Source of the DNA: Vibrio splendidus 12E03
Lineage (GTDB): Bacteria; Pseudomonadota; Gammaproteobacteria; Enterobacterales; Vibrionaceae
DNA length: 64,000 nucleotides
NCBI RefSeq assembly: GCF_000272105.2
Contig: NZ_AJZD02000279.1
Coordinates: 1 to 64,000 of the forward strand
Direction: 5' to 3'
A program made the position numbers and the translations under genes. This document shows positions 28,644 through 38,361 of the stretch, piece by piece; within the stretch, counting starts at the first letter, position 1; each line of letters opens with the position of its first letter. The notes beneath the pieces were generated by a model. It had not been told where the DNA came from. It made no database searches and saw nothing but the letters and a program-made list of their open reading frames with translations.

Positions 28644-29105
28644 GTGTTCTGCAAGCGCCTTTTGGCATTGGTTTTACCCATTTCTGTTATCTTTTCTATG
28701 CACGCTGAAACCTTTGGTGAGCGAATAGAGCGCATCGAGCAAGAAAATGCACTAGCGAAAACAATCAGCGAGACACAAGCAGAGCTCATACAGAAGGTAG
28801 TACAAACCAACCACTGCGCCAAAGTGGCATTAGTCCATCACCACCGAATTTTAGGCCAATACAAAAAGCCAACCTCGTCTTCTGAACTATTCGTTAAATG
28901 GCGAGAGTTAGGCAAGCAACTAGACAACAAATATGAGACGAATTACCCGGGCTATCCCAAGCATGTATTTCAAGAATACCCAACCGCTTCAAGCAAGGTT
29001 GATGGTTATTTATTTGCTCTAATTGACAATGGTTTGAACGAAAAGTCATGGATAGCCAAAGAGTTTAAGCAGTGTAAAAAGAATAAGCTCATATCCCGAA
29101 CCTAA
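28644..29105 (+). CDS. Exported protein of unknown function
   Basis: 153 residues from a GTG start. A signal peptide is clear (basic FCKR, hydrophobic LLALVLPISVIFS, cut near MHA-ETF), followed by an acidic coiled-coil-like helix (FGERIERIEQENALAKTI) and a basic C-terminus. Two cysteines in the mature part could pair in the periplasm. No family recognised. Confidence 0.6.
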   Translation: MFCKRLLALVLPISVIFSMHAETFGERIERIEQENALAKTISETQAELIQKVVQTNHCAKVALVHHHRILGQYKKPTSSSELFVKWRELGKQLDNKYETNYPGYPKHVFQEYPTASSKVDGYLFALIDNGLNEKSWIAKEFKQCKKNKLISRT

Positions 29106-29148
29106 GGTCTAGTCGGCTCTGGTTCGAGAGTGCTCATTCGCATTGGTT

Positions 29149-31380
29149 TTAATAAAGTAAGAACAGCCCTTCATAACCGCCAATTTCTACTTCACTCACA
29201 TACTCACCAACGTTACCGTTAGCCTCAACAGGTTTCATTGGGACATCCAGCGTAATGGTGAGTTTTGCCGCGTCATAAAAACTCGGATTCTTACCGTGGA
29301 AATCCGTGCGATACAACACACGACCATTGCTGAACTCTCTCGCTAACACCATGTCTTCAGGACCACCAGCAACCACCTGATTTTCAGATTGATACATAAA
29401 GTACGTGAACGTCGGTAGAACGTGAGTCATGCCATTGGGCAGGTCAGCATGCACCATTTCGTTCATCGAGGAATCGCCAACGATGGTGTAGTCCGCGGGT
29501 TGAGGTGTCGTTGTTGATAGCATCAAAGGAATCGGTTCAAAGCCTTGTGGGATTTGATGACTCGGCTCTCCCAAGTCAACGGCCAATAACGAACTTGGTT
29601 GGTAGGCGATGTTTTTAGGGACGCCACTTTGCCAGAAAGTGTCACCCGTCGTATTGCCACTTCCATAGACGTAACCATTGTTCCACTGATTAAAGTAGCT
29701 ATGTTGAGCGTGTCGATTGAGGTGGTAGATCGCTAGGGTCGAGTATTGGTCTTGCTTCCAATTCTCTTCACTATTTCCAAGATACTGAACTCGCCCATAA
29801 CGCGTTGTCGCCTGAAAAATAACACTTTGCCCATTGTAGGCGAGCGCAGAGTTATCCCAGAACTTAGAGATTCCCGAGTAACCACTAAACCCAGTAGAAG
29901 GAAAAATGTAGTGTTCTCGTAAATACAGAGATCCTGCCTCGCTAAGATGAGACTGTCCATTTCGACCCAGCAAGTTCGCGGTTCCGATATTCAACCCAAT
30001 CGACGCATCACTTTCTAAAGCAGATAGATTTTTGAGAAACGCTGAAAATTGTTGTTTATAGAGATCATCCGCTTGATTCGAGCCCACAACGGCTTCTAAC
30101 TCTTGAACATGCCCGCCAGAGTGAACGTAGAACTGGTTCGAACCAATGAGTTTATTTGTGTCGTCGTTGTACGCACCATTCAAACCTTGGCTTGCCCAGC
30201 TTTGCTTGTAGTAGCGATGAATAGCAGATAGATAATCCGCGTTTGCGACGTTCGTTAGCGACCAAGATGAGTTAGCGCTCCACATTCGACCAAATGGCAA
30301 CACTCTTGATTCCCAACGAAAACGCGCTGTTGCATTCTTATTGGTTCGATTCCGATACTCGCTTGGCGACAAGTAGTTATCGCCATCTAGGTCTGCAGAC
30401 ACGTCAAAGCCACGGATTTTTCTCCACTGGCTAATAGCATTGCCATCCGGTGTTGTGGTCGGAGCGTCGGTTAATTTGACGGTTGGAAAACTGTTTTTGA
30501 GTTTCACTTCTTTTAAACGTGGTCTGTCGTCGGCGCTCTCGCTTTGCCAACGAACTCTCACAACGTATAAGCGTCCGCCATCTCTCAAAAAGGTTGAGCC
30601 AAAGTACTGGCCGCCGCCATAACTCGCCCCGCTCCCATCATGAGTTGTGGCTCTTACCCAGTTATCCGGAAGGTTCCAAATCACCGATTGGTTTTTGATC
30701 ATATTGAGCGTTTTGTCTTTCTTTACATCAAGCCTTTCCCACTGTGAAACCCTTCCGTGAGAATCAATAGCCGTTGGGTATTCAATCCAAAATTCACCAC
30801 TGCCAGCAAACTGTGAGAACTTAAAGGTCAGCCGTTCGAACTGCTCAGCATGATAGACATACAATGCCCCGCCCTGTTCGTAATTCTCGAACACATCGGC
30901 ATCCCAAGGAGGGTCTTGATACAGCCAAAAGCCAGCATGCTCTTCACTGGCTGTATAGCCCAAGATCATAGGTTTTCGGTTTAAAAGCGTCTTTTCGCCA
31001 TGAGTTTTATCAACTTCGGCAATAACAGTATCTTCAGAAAAGTGCAGGAAATAGTCTTCGAAATTGAGGCCTTCTAACTCAGCTTGGTTACGGAGATCGT
31101 TCTCCAACCAACCCGAGTTAATCGCCATGACTTGGTTGTACATATAACCAATTGTCGTGGCCCGCTCATTGTCGGCTTTGTCGGCATAAGCTCCGAACAC
31201 AATATCACTGTTGGAAATTTCCCAATCAATGACGGCATTCGCAGATAGTGGGGAGCCCGAAAGATCAACACCAACTTCATGTTGCCCTGGCAGCACAAGC
31301 GCTGTACCAACAGCAAAAGCGTAACCAGCGATTAAACATGACGGTATGAGTGCGAGCAGCCCAGAAATGTAGGTTTTCAT
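29149..31380 (-). CDS. Large secreted protein, putative glycoside-hydrolase-like (GHL) barrel
   Basis: 743 residues with a signal peptide (MKTYISGLLALIPSCLIAGYAFA). The N-terminal 280 residues read like a beta-sandwich module. Then comes a calcium-loop-like segment DLDGDNYLSPSEY (about 335-347). The middle has a pattern seen in hypothetical glycosyl hydrolase families: RFRWESRVLPFGRMW, GLNGAYNDDTNK (possible acidic catalytic pair), QFSAFLKNL and SIGLNIGTANLLGRNG. The C-terminal part is beta-rich. The family call is inference from pattern, and the substrate is unknown. Monocistronic, facing the small exported-protein gene. Confidence 0.5.
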   Translation of the reverse strand: MKTYISGLLALIPSCLIAGYAFAVGTALVLPGQHEVGVDLSGSPLSANAVIDWEISNSDIVFGAYADKADNERATTIGYMYNQVMAINSGWLENDLRNQAELEGLNFEDYFLHFSEDTVIAEVDKTHGEKTLLNRKPMILGYTASEEHAGFWLYQDPPWDADVFENYEQGGALYVYHAEQFERLTFKFSQFAGSGEFWIEYPTAIDSHGRVSQWERLDVKKDKTLNMIKNQSVIWNLPDNWVRATTHDGSGASYGGGQYFGSTFLRDGGRLYVVRVRWQSESADDRPRLKEVKLKNSFPTVKLTDAPTTTPDGNAISQWRKIRGFDVSADLDGDNYLSPSEYRNRTNKNATARFRWESRVLPFGRMWSANSSWSLTNVANADYLSAIHRYYKQSWASQGLNGAYNDDTNKLIGSNQFYVHSGGHVQELEAVVGSNQADDLYKQQFSAFLKNLSALESDASIGLNIGTANLLGRNGQSHLSEAGSLYLREHYIFPSTGFSGYSGISKFWDNSALAYNGQSVIFQATTRYGRVQYLGNSEENWKQDQYSTLAIYHLNRHAQHSYFNQWNNGYVYGSGNTTGDTFWQSGVPKNIAYQPSSLLAVDLGEPSHQIPQGFEPIPLMLSTTTPQPADYTIVGDSSMNEMVHADLPNGMTHVLPTFTYFMYQSENQVVAGGPEDMVLAREFSNGRVLYRTDFHGKNPSFYDAAKLTITLDVPMKPVEANGNVGEYVSEVEIGGYEGLFLLY

Positions 31381-31811
31381 GATTCAAATTTCCTAATCGA
31401 TACTGTCATGCCTTAAATCACAAGACGAAAAGTCAGCCAACTTACGTGTCAATTTAGGAATCAAAATACGAAAAAAGTATCGACTACATGGCTCTATTGT
31501 TCAAGTGCTCGTCTGTCTTGTTTCATCGGTGGCAAGTAAAACGAGCAAATGCCGATTCAAAATCAATGCATTAAGGAAAATATAAGTTTTTGTGATTTTA
31601 ATTTTATTTGGAAACCAAGTATCTCCGGCTAACGAGAAATCAGCTCAGATTTTCTCAAAATGAGAATAATACGGTTTGGAAGATGAGAAGTTATCAGAGC
31701 CTAGAACTCAAAATAGGACTTGGATTTGCTGTATCGAATCTCAGTTTGAGCGCCACACTATTGAAACTCAATTTGGATAGGCTGCCTAAACAAGAACGAT
31801 GACAACGCACC
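31381..31811. other. Gene-free 431-bp stretch
   Basis: AT-rich. I see only a short open frame on the + strand (31608-31802) without ribosome site or recognisable product. No hairpin with a T-run and no repeat were found. Confidence 0.6.
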
Positions 31812-32150
31812 TTAAAGCCTCTTGTTCCACTTCCCTTGGTGGTCACGGTCGCAATTTTCTTGTGTATCGTAACTAACATGCTTATCGATATTCTTCAGTT
31901 GAATCCCAACTTGATTGAACGCGTGTTGGATAGCCCCAAAGGCACTCTGTTGACCTTCGCCACTTAAGAAGTTCGTTCTATCCTGATTGGTATCGAATAC
32001 ACAGACAATTTTCAAACTTTGCGGAAAAGATGAGAAGTTGACCGAGTGAGTCACCCATAAAAAACCATCGAAGCCTTTCAGCGTGTCTTCACAAACGTAA
32101 GTTAACACGTCTCTGATTTGATTCTCGATTTTCTTATCTGATTTACGCAT
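31812..32150 (-). CDS. Conserved-type protein of unknown function (112 aa)
   Basis: 112 residues starting MRKSDKKIENQIRDVLTYVCE. It fits a small gammaproteobacterial family that I recall being labelled a Fis-family regulator, but no helix-turn-helix is evident, so I leave the function open. The conserved-looking blocks are WVTHSVNF, IVCVFDTN, KHVSYDTQENC and a basic tail. Monocistronic. Confidence 0.7.
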   Translation of the reverse strand: MRKSDKKIENQIRDVLTYVCEDTLKGFDGFLWVTHSVNFSSFPQSLKIVCVFDTNQDRTNFLSGEGQQSAFGAIQHAFNQVGIQLKNIDKHVSYDTQENCDRDHQGKWNKRL

Positions 32151-32349
32151 GCGCCAAAGGTCCTATTTAACACCTTAAAAAATAAGGTTTTTCGGTCAGT
32201 TTCGTACTACCTGATATTGGACACTGTGGCGGTTTCAAATGCAAAGTATTTATTGGGGAGAGTCGACTGGAAGATATAGAGGAAACGCCTCATGTTTGAT
32301 AGCTTACGAGGCGATCAAACATGAGACGAGTATAGAATTTACTAAAACA

Positions 32350-32862
32350 TTAGCTCGCCGCTTGTTCCCAATCAGTTAATAACTTCATGATTACGCGAGA
32401 GTCTTGGTGGGTTGCCATTGGCGCAGCAAGTTGTGTATCACCTTGCTCAACCGCTTGGCGGATATTGCGCACTTGATAATAGAAGCCGTCACCTTGTGCT
32501 TCGACTTTAATTTCACGTGTCGACGTTTCGTATATCTCAACAGTGAACGTGTTTTCTGCCGTCGGTAGCCATGGATTAGTATCTAGCGTGATACAGCCTT
32601 TGCTGCCTAGGATCGTAAAACCATGCTTTAAACCGTGGTCTTCAGCAGTGTGGATTTGCGCGGTAAAACGGTCGTTGAAATGCATCATCGCCGAAGATTC
32701 ACAGATATTGCCATCTTGGCCTCGTCGCCCTATTGCTGAGATCTGCACATCATCAAACACACTCTCACCAAATTGCTGATTGATCGCCTCACGGCTTTCA
32801 TATTGCTCAAGCAGGATCACTCGGTCGCTTTGGTTTTGATCATAGGTTGCAATCGCTTGTAG
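32350..32862 (-). pseudogene. 5'-truncated Gfo/Idh/MocA-family oxidoreductase remnant
   Basis: The open frame encodes only the C-terminal part (about 170 residues) of an NAD(P)-dependent sugar dehydrogenase-like protein: FDDVQISAIGRRGQDG, FTILGSKGCITLDTNPW and the closing RNIRQAVEQG...DSRVIMKLL are typical. In-frame homologous sequence reaches back to 32862 (IATYDQNQSDR), then meets a stop. The Rossmann nucleotide-binding half is missing. No ribosome site fits the internal ATG at 32820. This is very likely a decayed gene. Confidence 0.8.
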
Positions 32863-32986
32863 TCAGCCTGGCTGGCTCTGCATGTCTAAGCAAAACCAAG
32901 CAACTGTCATTGAAGAACCGAACCTTTGTCGAGTTCTTGTTAGCCTCTCTACTGAGCAACTCAGATTTCTCTAAACAATAAAGCTG

Positions 32987-34179
32987 CTAAACTGTTTGCC
33001 AATGGTTCATCAAACGTTTTCCAAGATCAGAAGGTGTAGTGTTATAGACGATCATCTCATCACATTGGTTGAACACCATGAAGTGTTTGAGCTCATCACA
33101 TAAAGCATGAACGAATGATTCATGGTTTTTGATTCGATCTTCAACAACCAAGTTGAGAATATTGAGCAAGCCACGCTTCCTGTCAACCTTACAATCCATT
33201 CGTGCCACCAGCTCACCTTGCCACAGTATCGGCAAACTAAAGTAACCAAACTGGCGCTTGGCCTCAGGCACATAGCACTCAAGAAGGTAATCAAAGTTAA
33301 ACAGTGATTGCATTCGCTTACGCTGAATCAACAGATTATCGAACGGAGACAGTATCTTTAACTTAGTTCGGGAAAGAGGCTGGCTCAGCAGTTCAAATGC
33401 ATTAGGCAACACATAATAATCAATACCTTGAACATCCACCTTCATGACTTGTTTGTCTTCAAGCATCTGTTGGAGTGTCTTCTGTATCAGTGGTTTAGTG
33501 TTCTGAGTAGATAGCTCATCTCCGATGCAATGCCCACACCGTTCGCTTCTAAATAACGAGTGATCAGATGCTCGATATACTCTTGTTCCGTTGGTTTAGA
33601 GGTATCAATACCACTCGGTAAAACTCGCTCGGTTAGGTCATACACCTTATGAAAGTTCACTCGGCTTGGCACCATTAAGTCACCTTGCATAAACAAAGTC
33701 TCTAGCGCCTGTTTGGCCGGTTTACCGCCCCATCCGCCGGGGTTTGGTCTATCCCCTTCAAAGTCTTTCGCCATCAATGGCCCCTCATTCTCAATTCGCT
33801 TGAGAACATGAGCCATCAGTGCGTCATCCTTTTTATACCAATGCTTGAGCTTACCGCTGGCAAACCCATTCTTGCGATGTAGGCTGAATCGGTAATCACG
33901 CATGGGTAAATACGCGGCGGCATGCGACCAAAACTCAAACACCTCTCGGCGCTCTAACAGCTTATCTAGATGATCAAGCTGGTAGTCTTGATTACGATTC
34001 CACAGCGTATGGTGGTGAGATCGCTGAATCACCGAAATGGTATCAATTTGAACATACCCAAGGTTTTCAATCGCAGACAGCGTGTTCGCCAAAGTTCCTC
34101 CATTGCGTTGCTTTTTAGGTGGCAATTTTTGCGAAAGCAGTACAATTTTTTGTGCTTGTGCGAGTGAAAGTGATTCCAT
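32987..34179 (-). pseudogene. ycaQ: ycaQ-family gene split by a frameshift
   Basis: Two abutting frames make one YcaQ/HTH_42 (DUF1006) protein, a family whose E. coli member unhooks DNA interstrand crosslinks. The first (34179 to 33487) gives MESLSLAQAQKIVLLSQ through GIASEMSY and stops after SYLLRTLNH. The second frame continues TQNTKPLIQKTLQQMLEDKQV to the end (33466 to 32987). Losing one base in the CT|ACT run at about 33509-33511 explains the break; putting it back gives one frame of about 397 residues. The helix-turn-helix part is at the N-terminus. Either a true recent mutation or a sequence error. Confidence 0.85.
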
Positions 34180-34213
34180 GAAATTCAGACTCTAATTGAT
34201 ACCAACGATCGGC

Positions 34214-34861
34214 TTATGATTCAGCAATAATCTCTTGAAGGATTTGCTTGTACGTTTCTACCGTCTGAGCACCTGTTACCGCACTTTTACGATTGAATAC
34301 CACTGTTGGCACCGCTGAAATACCCATGCGTTGCCATTCAAACTCTTGCGCTTCAATTTGCTTCAAGTTTTCAGTGTTTTTTAGGCGCTTCAGTGCCTTC
34401 GTTGAATCGAGCCCAACCGCTTCAAGTTCTTGTATAATGACTTCAAGGTCAGACAAGTCTTTCTGCTCGGTGAAGTGAGCCGTAAAAAAGCGTAGCTTTA
34501 ACTCAGTCTGTTTACCATGCGCTAGTGCAAAATCGAGCAGCACATGCAGGTGGCGTGAATTGACCATTCTCATGCTGTCATAGAAGTTGAAATCGAAACC
34601 GACTGCTTTGCCGCGAGCAGCCAACTGTTCACGGGAGCTTTGACTCTCTTCTGCACTAGAACCATATTTTCTCATGATATGATCACGCAGGTTCTCGCCC
34701 TCTTGCGGCATATCAGGGTTAAGCTCAAACGGCTGCCATTCAAGTTCAATCTGACTTTCTAAACCAAGTTCTGTAACGGCTTGATCCAAGTTTTTGTAAC
34801 CGACCACGCACCACGGGCACATTACGTCAGAAATAATATCGAGTTGAAGTTTATTGCTCAT
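34214..34861 (-). CDS. DsbA-like thioredoxin-fold oxidoreductase (FrnE type)
   Basis: 215 residues without a signal peptide, so cytoplasmic. The active site CPWC lies near the N-terminus (DVMCPWCVVGY) and the cis-Pro loop is GISAVPTVVFN. This places it with the FrnE/2-hydroxychromene isomerase-like DsbA group. The start at MSNK has GGA six bases upstream. It follows the HAD gene but a terminator lies between them. Confidence 0.9.
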   Translation of the reverse strand: MSNKLQLDIISDVMCPWCVVGYKNLDQAVTELGLESQIELEWQPFELNPDMPQEGENLRDHIMRKYGSSAEESQSSREQLAARGKAVGFDFNFYDSMRMVNSRHLHVLLDFALAHGKQTELKLRFFTAHFTEQKDLSDLEVIIQELEAVGLDSTKALKRLKNTENLKQIEAQEFEWQRMGISAVPTVVFNRKSAVTGAQTVETYKQILQEIIAES

Positions 34862-34979
34862 AATCATTCCAAATATCGTTGCTAAGGCGTATCCAATTCG
34901 AAGTGGATACCCATCTTTTTGATTAGACTACAATAAACTGAACACTCGTTCAAATTTAACTAACTAAACATTAGCGAAC

Positions 34980-35012
34980 AAAAAAGCCAACTCATGTTAA
35001 CGAGTTGGCTTT
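34980..35012 (-). terminator. Terminator of the HAD phosphatase gene
   Basis: Minus-strand stem AAAGCCAACTC/GAGTTGGCTTT with an 8-nt loop, followed by a T-run. Confidence 0.88.
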
Positions 35013-35040
35013 GATAAAAATCGGATTGAGCTGAACTGCG

Positions 35041-35838
35041 TTACGCTAGCAGCTTCTCTAGCACTTGGAACACACCCGCATCAACGTTACTTGGTGCGCC
35101 AAAACGAGCGATCTCTTTCAGCTTTGGATGTGCGTTTTCCATTGCGTAAGAGTGGTAGCTCTCTTTAAGCATTTCGTAGTCATTCAGATAATCACCAAAA
35201 CTCATGGTCTGCTCGAAAGTGAAACCGAGTGTGTTTTGTAGATGTTTAATCGCCGCGCCTTTCGATGCTTCAGCATTCATCACATCCAACCAAATTTTCG
35301 CACTGACAACCACTTGATAGTTTTCACCAAACTTAGCATTGATGCTTGGGTTCACTTTCTCTTGTGAACCGTCGAAGTGACAGATAGCAACCTTGATAAA
35401 TTCATCTTCTACCGCCAGTAAGTCTTCTACTTGCTCACGACGGTGGTAGTACTTAGAGATCTCCGCTAGAGCACGCTCATCTTTGGTTTCAATGTACGCC
35501 GATTTCTTACCACATAGCACCACATGTGCGCCTTCAATAGCACGCGCTTCTTTAATGATCTCTTTGATGGCATCGGTATCAAGCAAGCAGCTGTATAGCT
35601 CTTGCCCTTTATGCATCACCAATGTGCCGTTTTCAGCAATGAACATCATGCGATCTTTAAGTGGAGCAAAGGTTTCCATCAAGCTGTAGTACTGACGACC
35701 CGATGCCGCAGCAAAAATAATGTCTTGAGCTTCTAAACGCTCATAAATATTAAAAAATTCTGGGTCTAGCTTTCCGTGTTCATTAAGCAGAGTGCCGTCC
35801 ATATCAGCAGCGATAAATTTGATGTTCTGTTGTGGCAT
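35041..35838 (-). CDS. Cof-type HAD-IIB phosphatase
   Basis: 265 residues with motif I AADMDGTLLNE, motif II AASGRQYYS, the motif III Lys region (NAEASKGAAI) and motif IV SFGDYLNDYEML. The family dephosphorylates sugar phosphates or related small molecules; no neighbour indicates the substrate. It is monocistronic and distinct from the HAD in the ula operon. Confidence 0.9.
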   Translation of the reverse strand: MPQQNIKFIAADMDGTLLNEHGKLDPEFFNIYERLEAQDIIFAAASGRQYYSLMETFAPLKDRMMFIAENGTLVMHKGQELYSCLLDTDAIKEIIKEARAIEGAHVVLCGKKSAYIETKDERALAEISKYYHRREQVEDLLAVEDEFIKVAICHFDGSQEKVNPSINAKFGENYQVVVSAKIWLDVMNAEASKGAAIKHLQNTLGFTFEQTMSFGDYLNDYEMLKESYHSYAMENAHPKLKEIARFGAPSNVDAGVFQVLEKLLA

Positions 35839-36012
35839 TTCAGGGCTTACCTATAAGTAAAAATTAAAATGTAAATTATGATTTTCGTTATCTTTTGTAA
35901 CGGTTCTGCGTTCGATTATATCGCTAGAGTAGCCAGTGAATGCAATGCTTATTTCTGAGCTCTAATAAATCGCTTCAAACGCAAAACTGAGCTAACCGAC
36001 ATGTCGCTTTGA

Positions 36013-37269
36013 ATGATTGAGTCCTACATACCAGAGGTGAACAAAACCCCTCAAGGCTATACGATCCTTAGACCTCTATCACTTTATTTGTTGACCACTG
36101 TAATCATGATTCTAGCTATCACTTCGACTTTGTTTTGCATCGTTACCATCAAGTTTTTAATCACACTTGCCAATTTAGCGCGCCATCGCGTTCACATTAC
36201 GCCTAAAATTTCGTTGAACCGAACCAAGTGGCCAACCGTGTCCATTATTATCCCTGCGAGAAATGAAGAAGATAATATTGAGACCAGCCTCAGTTCGCTA
36301 ATGAAGCAAAACTACCCAAAAGACAGGTTTGAAATCATCGTGGTTGATGATTTTTCTACTGATTCGACAAGGGCCATTGTTGATACGCTAATCGACGTAT
36401 CGAGTGTTAACGTTCGCTGCATATCGGGAAGGAAATTACCACCCAATTGGCTAGGGAAAAGTAATGCTTGCATGGTGGGCTCACAGCAAGCAACGGGTGA
36501 GTATTTGTATTTTATCGATGCTGATACAAAGTCTGAACCCTTGATGCTACAGAGCGTTATCCATTTCGCCTCAAGACACAAAACGGATTTGCTGTCGTTC
36601 AACCCTAGGCAAGCATTCACATCAACCGTTGAGAAAATCACCTTACCCGGCATATTTCTTTCAATCGCGTCTTACATGAACTTCAAGAACGCAAACGACA
36701 AGTCAAAAGCAGACGCCATTGCTAACGGCCAAGCCATGCTTTTTACACGAAAGTCATACGATGCGGTAGGTGGGCATACTGCGGTAGCGAATGAGATATC
36801 CGAAGACATCGCTTTTGCAAAACTCATGAAGATGTGCGGACTAAAAGCGTTTTGGGCTTTTGCAGACAAGCTCATGAGTACTCATATGTATTCAGACTTT
36901 GGTTCAATTTGGGCGGGCTTCTCCAAAAATATGAATCTTATTGTAAATTGCCAATCAAGATTCCAAGTACTTGGTGAATTCATCAAAACGAATATCATTG
37001 CATGGGCTGCCCCGGTGATGCTGCTTGTATCAACTCACCATTTCATCGGAGATCCTTCATCAATCAATACCTACTCCTTAGCGATCAATGCTCTGATGTT
37101 GCTCGCGTCCATTGTCACTTATCTTATTTTGATCAAAGAACTCTTTATACCAGCTCGTTATGCGCTAACCGTGCCTTTGGGGATTTCATTGCAAAGTTTG
37201 TTGATTCTCAACAGTTATCGCTTGTCAAAGAGCAATAAAATCACTTGGAAAGGACGAGCACTGTCGTGA
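36013..37269 (+). CDS. Membrane-associated family 2 glycosyltransferase
   Basis: 418 residues with one N-terminal membrane helix (about 25-55), a GT2 domain (VSIIIPARNEEDNIETSLSSL, the VVDDFSTDST nucleotide site, YFIDADTKSE as the DxD metal motif, EISEDIAFAKLM as the acceptor/base region) and about three C-terminal membrane helices. It resembles the CrtQ/HpnB group, which glycosylates lipid or carotenoid-like acceptors. Its stop overlaps the start of the START-domain gene (GTGA), suggesting translational coupling. The acceptor is unknown. Confidence 0.85.
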   Translation: MIESYIPEVNKTPQGYTILRPLSLYLLTTVIMILAITSTLFCIVTIKFLITLANLARHRVHITPKISLNRTKWPTVSIIIPARNEEDNIETSLSSLMKQNYPKDRFEIIVVDDFSTDSTRAIVDTLIDVSSVNVRCISGRKLPPNWLGKSNACMVGSQQATGEYLYFIDADTKSEPLMLQSVIHFASRHKTDLLSFNPRQAFTSTVEKITLPGIFLSIASYMNFKNANDKSKADAIANGQAMLFTRKSYDAVGGHTAVANEISEDIAFAKLMKMCGLKAFWAFADKLMSTHMYSDFGSIWAGFSKNMNLIVNCQSRFQVLGEFIKTNIIAWAAPVMLLVSTHHFIGDPSSINTYSLAINALMLLASIVTYLILIKELFIPARYALTVPLGISLQSLLILNSYRLSKSNKITWKGRALS

Positions 37270-37919
37270 TCAGCAAGATTCTAACTTTCATTCTGGTTGC
37301 GACGTCTTTTTCAGTGTTAGCGTCGGATGGCAATGAGTGGAAGCTCGTACGTAATAAGCAAGGCATCGAAGTCTACAATCGAAAAGTTGAAGGTAACGAC
37401 TTGAAGGATTTTCGGGCAGAAGCTGATATCCAAGCCAATCTTACTTCAATCATCGCTTTGTTTACGGATACTTCAGTAGGCACTCAATGGGTAGAGAACA
37501 TTGATGAAATGGAAGAAATCAAACATTTTAGCGATGCTCATACTATCACTAAAACCTATACAAAAGCGCCTTGGCCTGTCTCAGATCGTGAAGCCATTGT
37601 CGAGAACGTAATTAGCCAGGAACCAAACACATTAATAGTCACAATCGAACAACATGGGAAACCGAATTACCTTCCAAACAACAAGAAAGTGATTCGAGTC
37701 GCAAAGCTCGAGTCTCGCTGGGTTCTCACACCAATAGATAAAGAAACAACTCATATTTCTTATCAAGTATTGAGTGACCCTGGGGGATCTATCCCATCTT
37801 GGTTAATCAATATGGTCGCTGTATCTCAACCTTACAACACGCTCCTAGGGCTATCTAAAATATTGAATTCAAAAGATTATATCGCTCATACTCTTGATTT
37901 CATCAAAGACTATAAATAA
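37266..37919 (+). CDS. Exported START-domain lipid-binding protein
   Basis: 217 residues from a GTG that overlaps the upstream stop by four bases (GTGA). A signal peptide (ISKILTFILVATSFSVLA) is followed by a START/SRPBCC fold (WKLVRNKQGIEVYNRKV, ALFTDTSVGTQWVENI, KAPWPVSDREAIVEN, HISYQVLSDPGGSIPSWLIN). Such domains hold a lipid in a cavity. Next to a membrane glycosyltransferase it may carry or present that enzyme's lipid, which is inference. A TTG seven codons earlier is an alternative start. Confidence 0.85.
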   Translation: MISKILTFILVATSFSVLASDGNEWKLVRNKQGIEVYNRKVEGNDLKDFRAEADIQANLTSIIALFTDTSVGTQWVENIDEMEEIKHFSDAHTITKTYTKAPWPVSDREAIVENVISQEPNTLIVTIEQHGKPNYLPNNKKVIRVAKLESRWVLTPIDKETTHISYQVLSDPGGSIPSWLINMVAVSQPYNTLLGLSKILNSKDYIAHTLDFIKDYK

Positions 37920-37953
37920 TCAAAACACAACAAACACTCTAGAGGTATACAGT

Positions 37954-38361
37954 GTGAAAATTAAATTCACTCCTTTTGCTGCGATCTTATTAACGGTATC
38001 AAGTGCAGTATTTGCAAATCAAGTCATTGTTGATACTAAAGGCATTGATGAAACACAATATCATGCAGACATATATGAATGTGAACAGTACGCTAAGCAA
38101 GTTAGGCCTGAGGAAGTTGACTCTCTTGGAAAGTATATTGTGGGCTCAACCACTAAGGGAGCTGCGCTTGGTGCGTTAGGTGGAGCGGTGTCTGGCGGGA
38201 GTGGTCATGATGGCGCAAAAGCTGGCGCTGGCATCGGTATTATCAGCGGTGCTTTAAAGCACGAAGCTCAAAAAAGACAATCCGCCGAGCTATCTGAGCA
38301 GCAGAAGTTTCAAGTTAATCGTAACTGCATGATCAATCGAGGCTATACCGTGCTCAACTAG
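37954..38361 (+). CDS. Glycine-zipper exported protein
   Basis: 135 residues from a GTG with AGAGG eight bases upstream. Signal peptide FTPFAAILLTVSSAVFA, then a charged stretch and a glycine-zipper segment (GAALGALGGAVSGG...GAKAGAGIGIISGAL) of the kind that inserts into or spans membranes. Two cysteines (ECEQY, NCMIN) may form a disulfide. It starts 34 bp after the START-domain gene and is probably in the same operon. Confidence 0.78.
   Translation: MKIKFTPFAAILLTVSSAVFANQVIVDTKGIDETQYHADIYECEQYAKQVRPEEVDSLGKYIVGSTTKGAALGALGGAVSGGSGHDGAKAGAGIGIISGALKHEAQKRQSAELSEQQKFQVNRNCMINRGYTVLN

Noticed and set aside
31608..31802. Open frame of 64 codons on the plus strand
   Set aside because: TTG start without ribosome site, no recognisable features, and it lies in an AT-rich gene-free stretch.
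32821..32986. Possible mobile-element scar between the dehydrogenase remnant and ycaQ
   Set aside because: No inverted repeats, target duplications or transposase fragments are visible; only decayed sequence.
36312..36653. 113-codon open frame opposite the glycosyltransferase gene
   Set aside because: Antisense shadow; the sense frame has all GT2 motifs.
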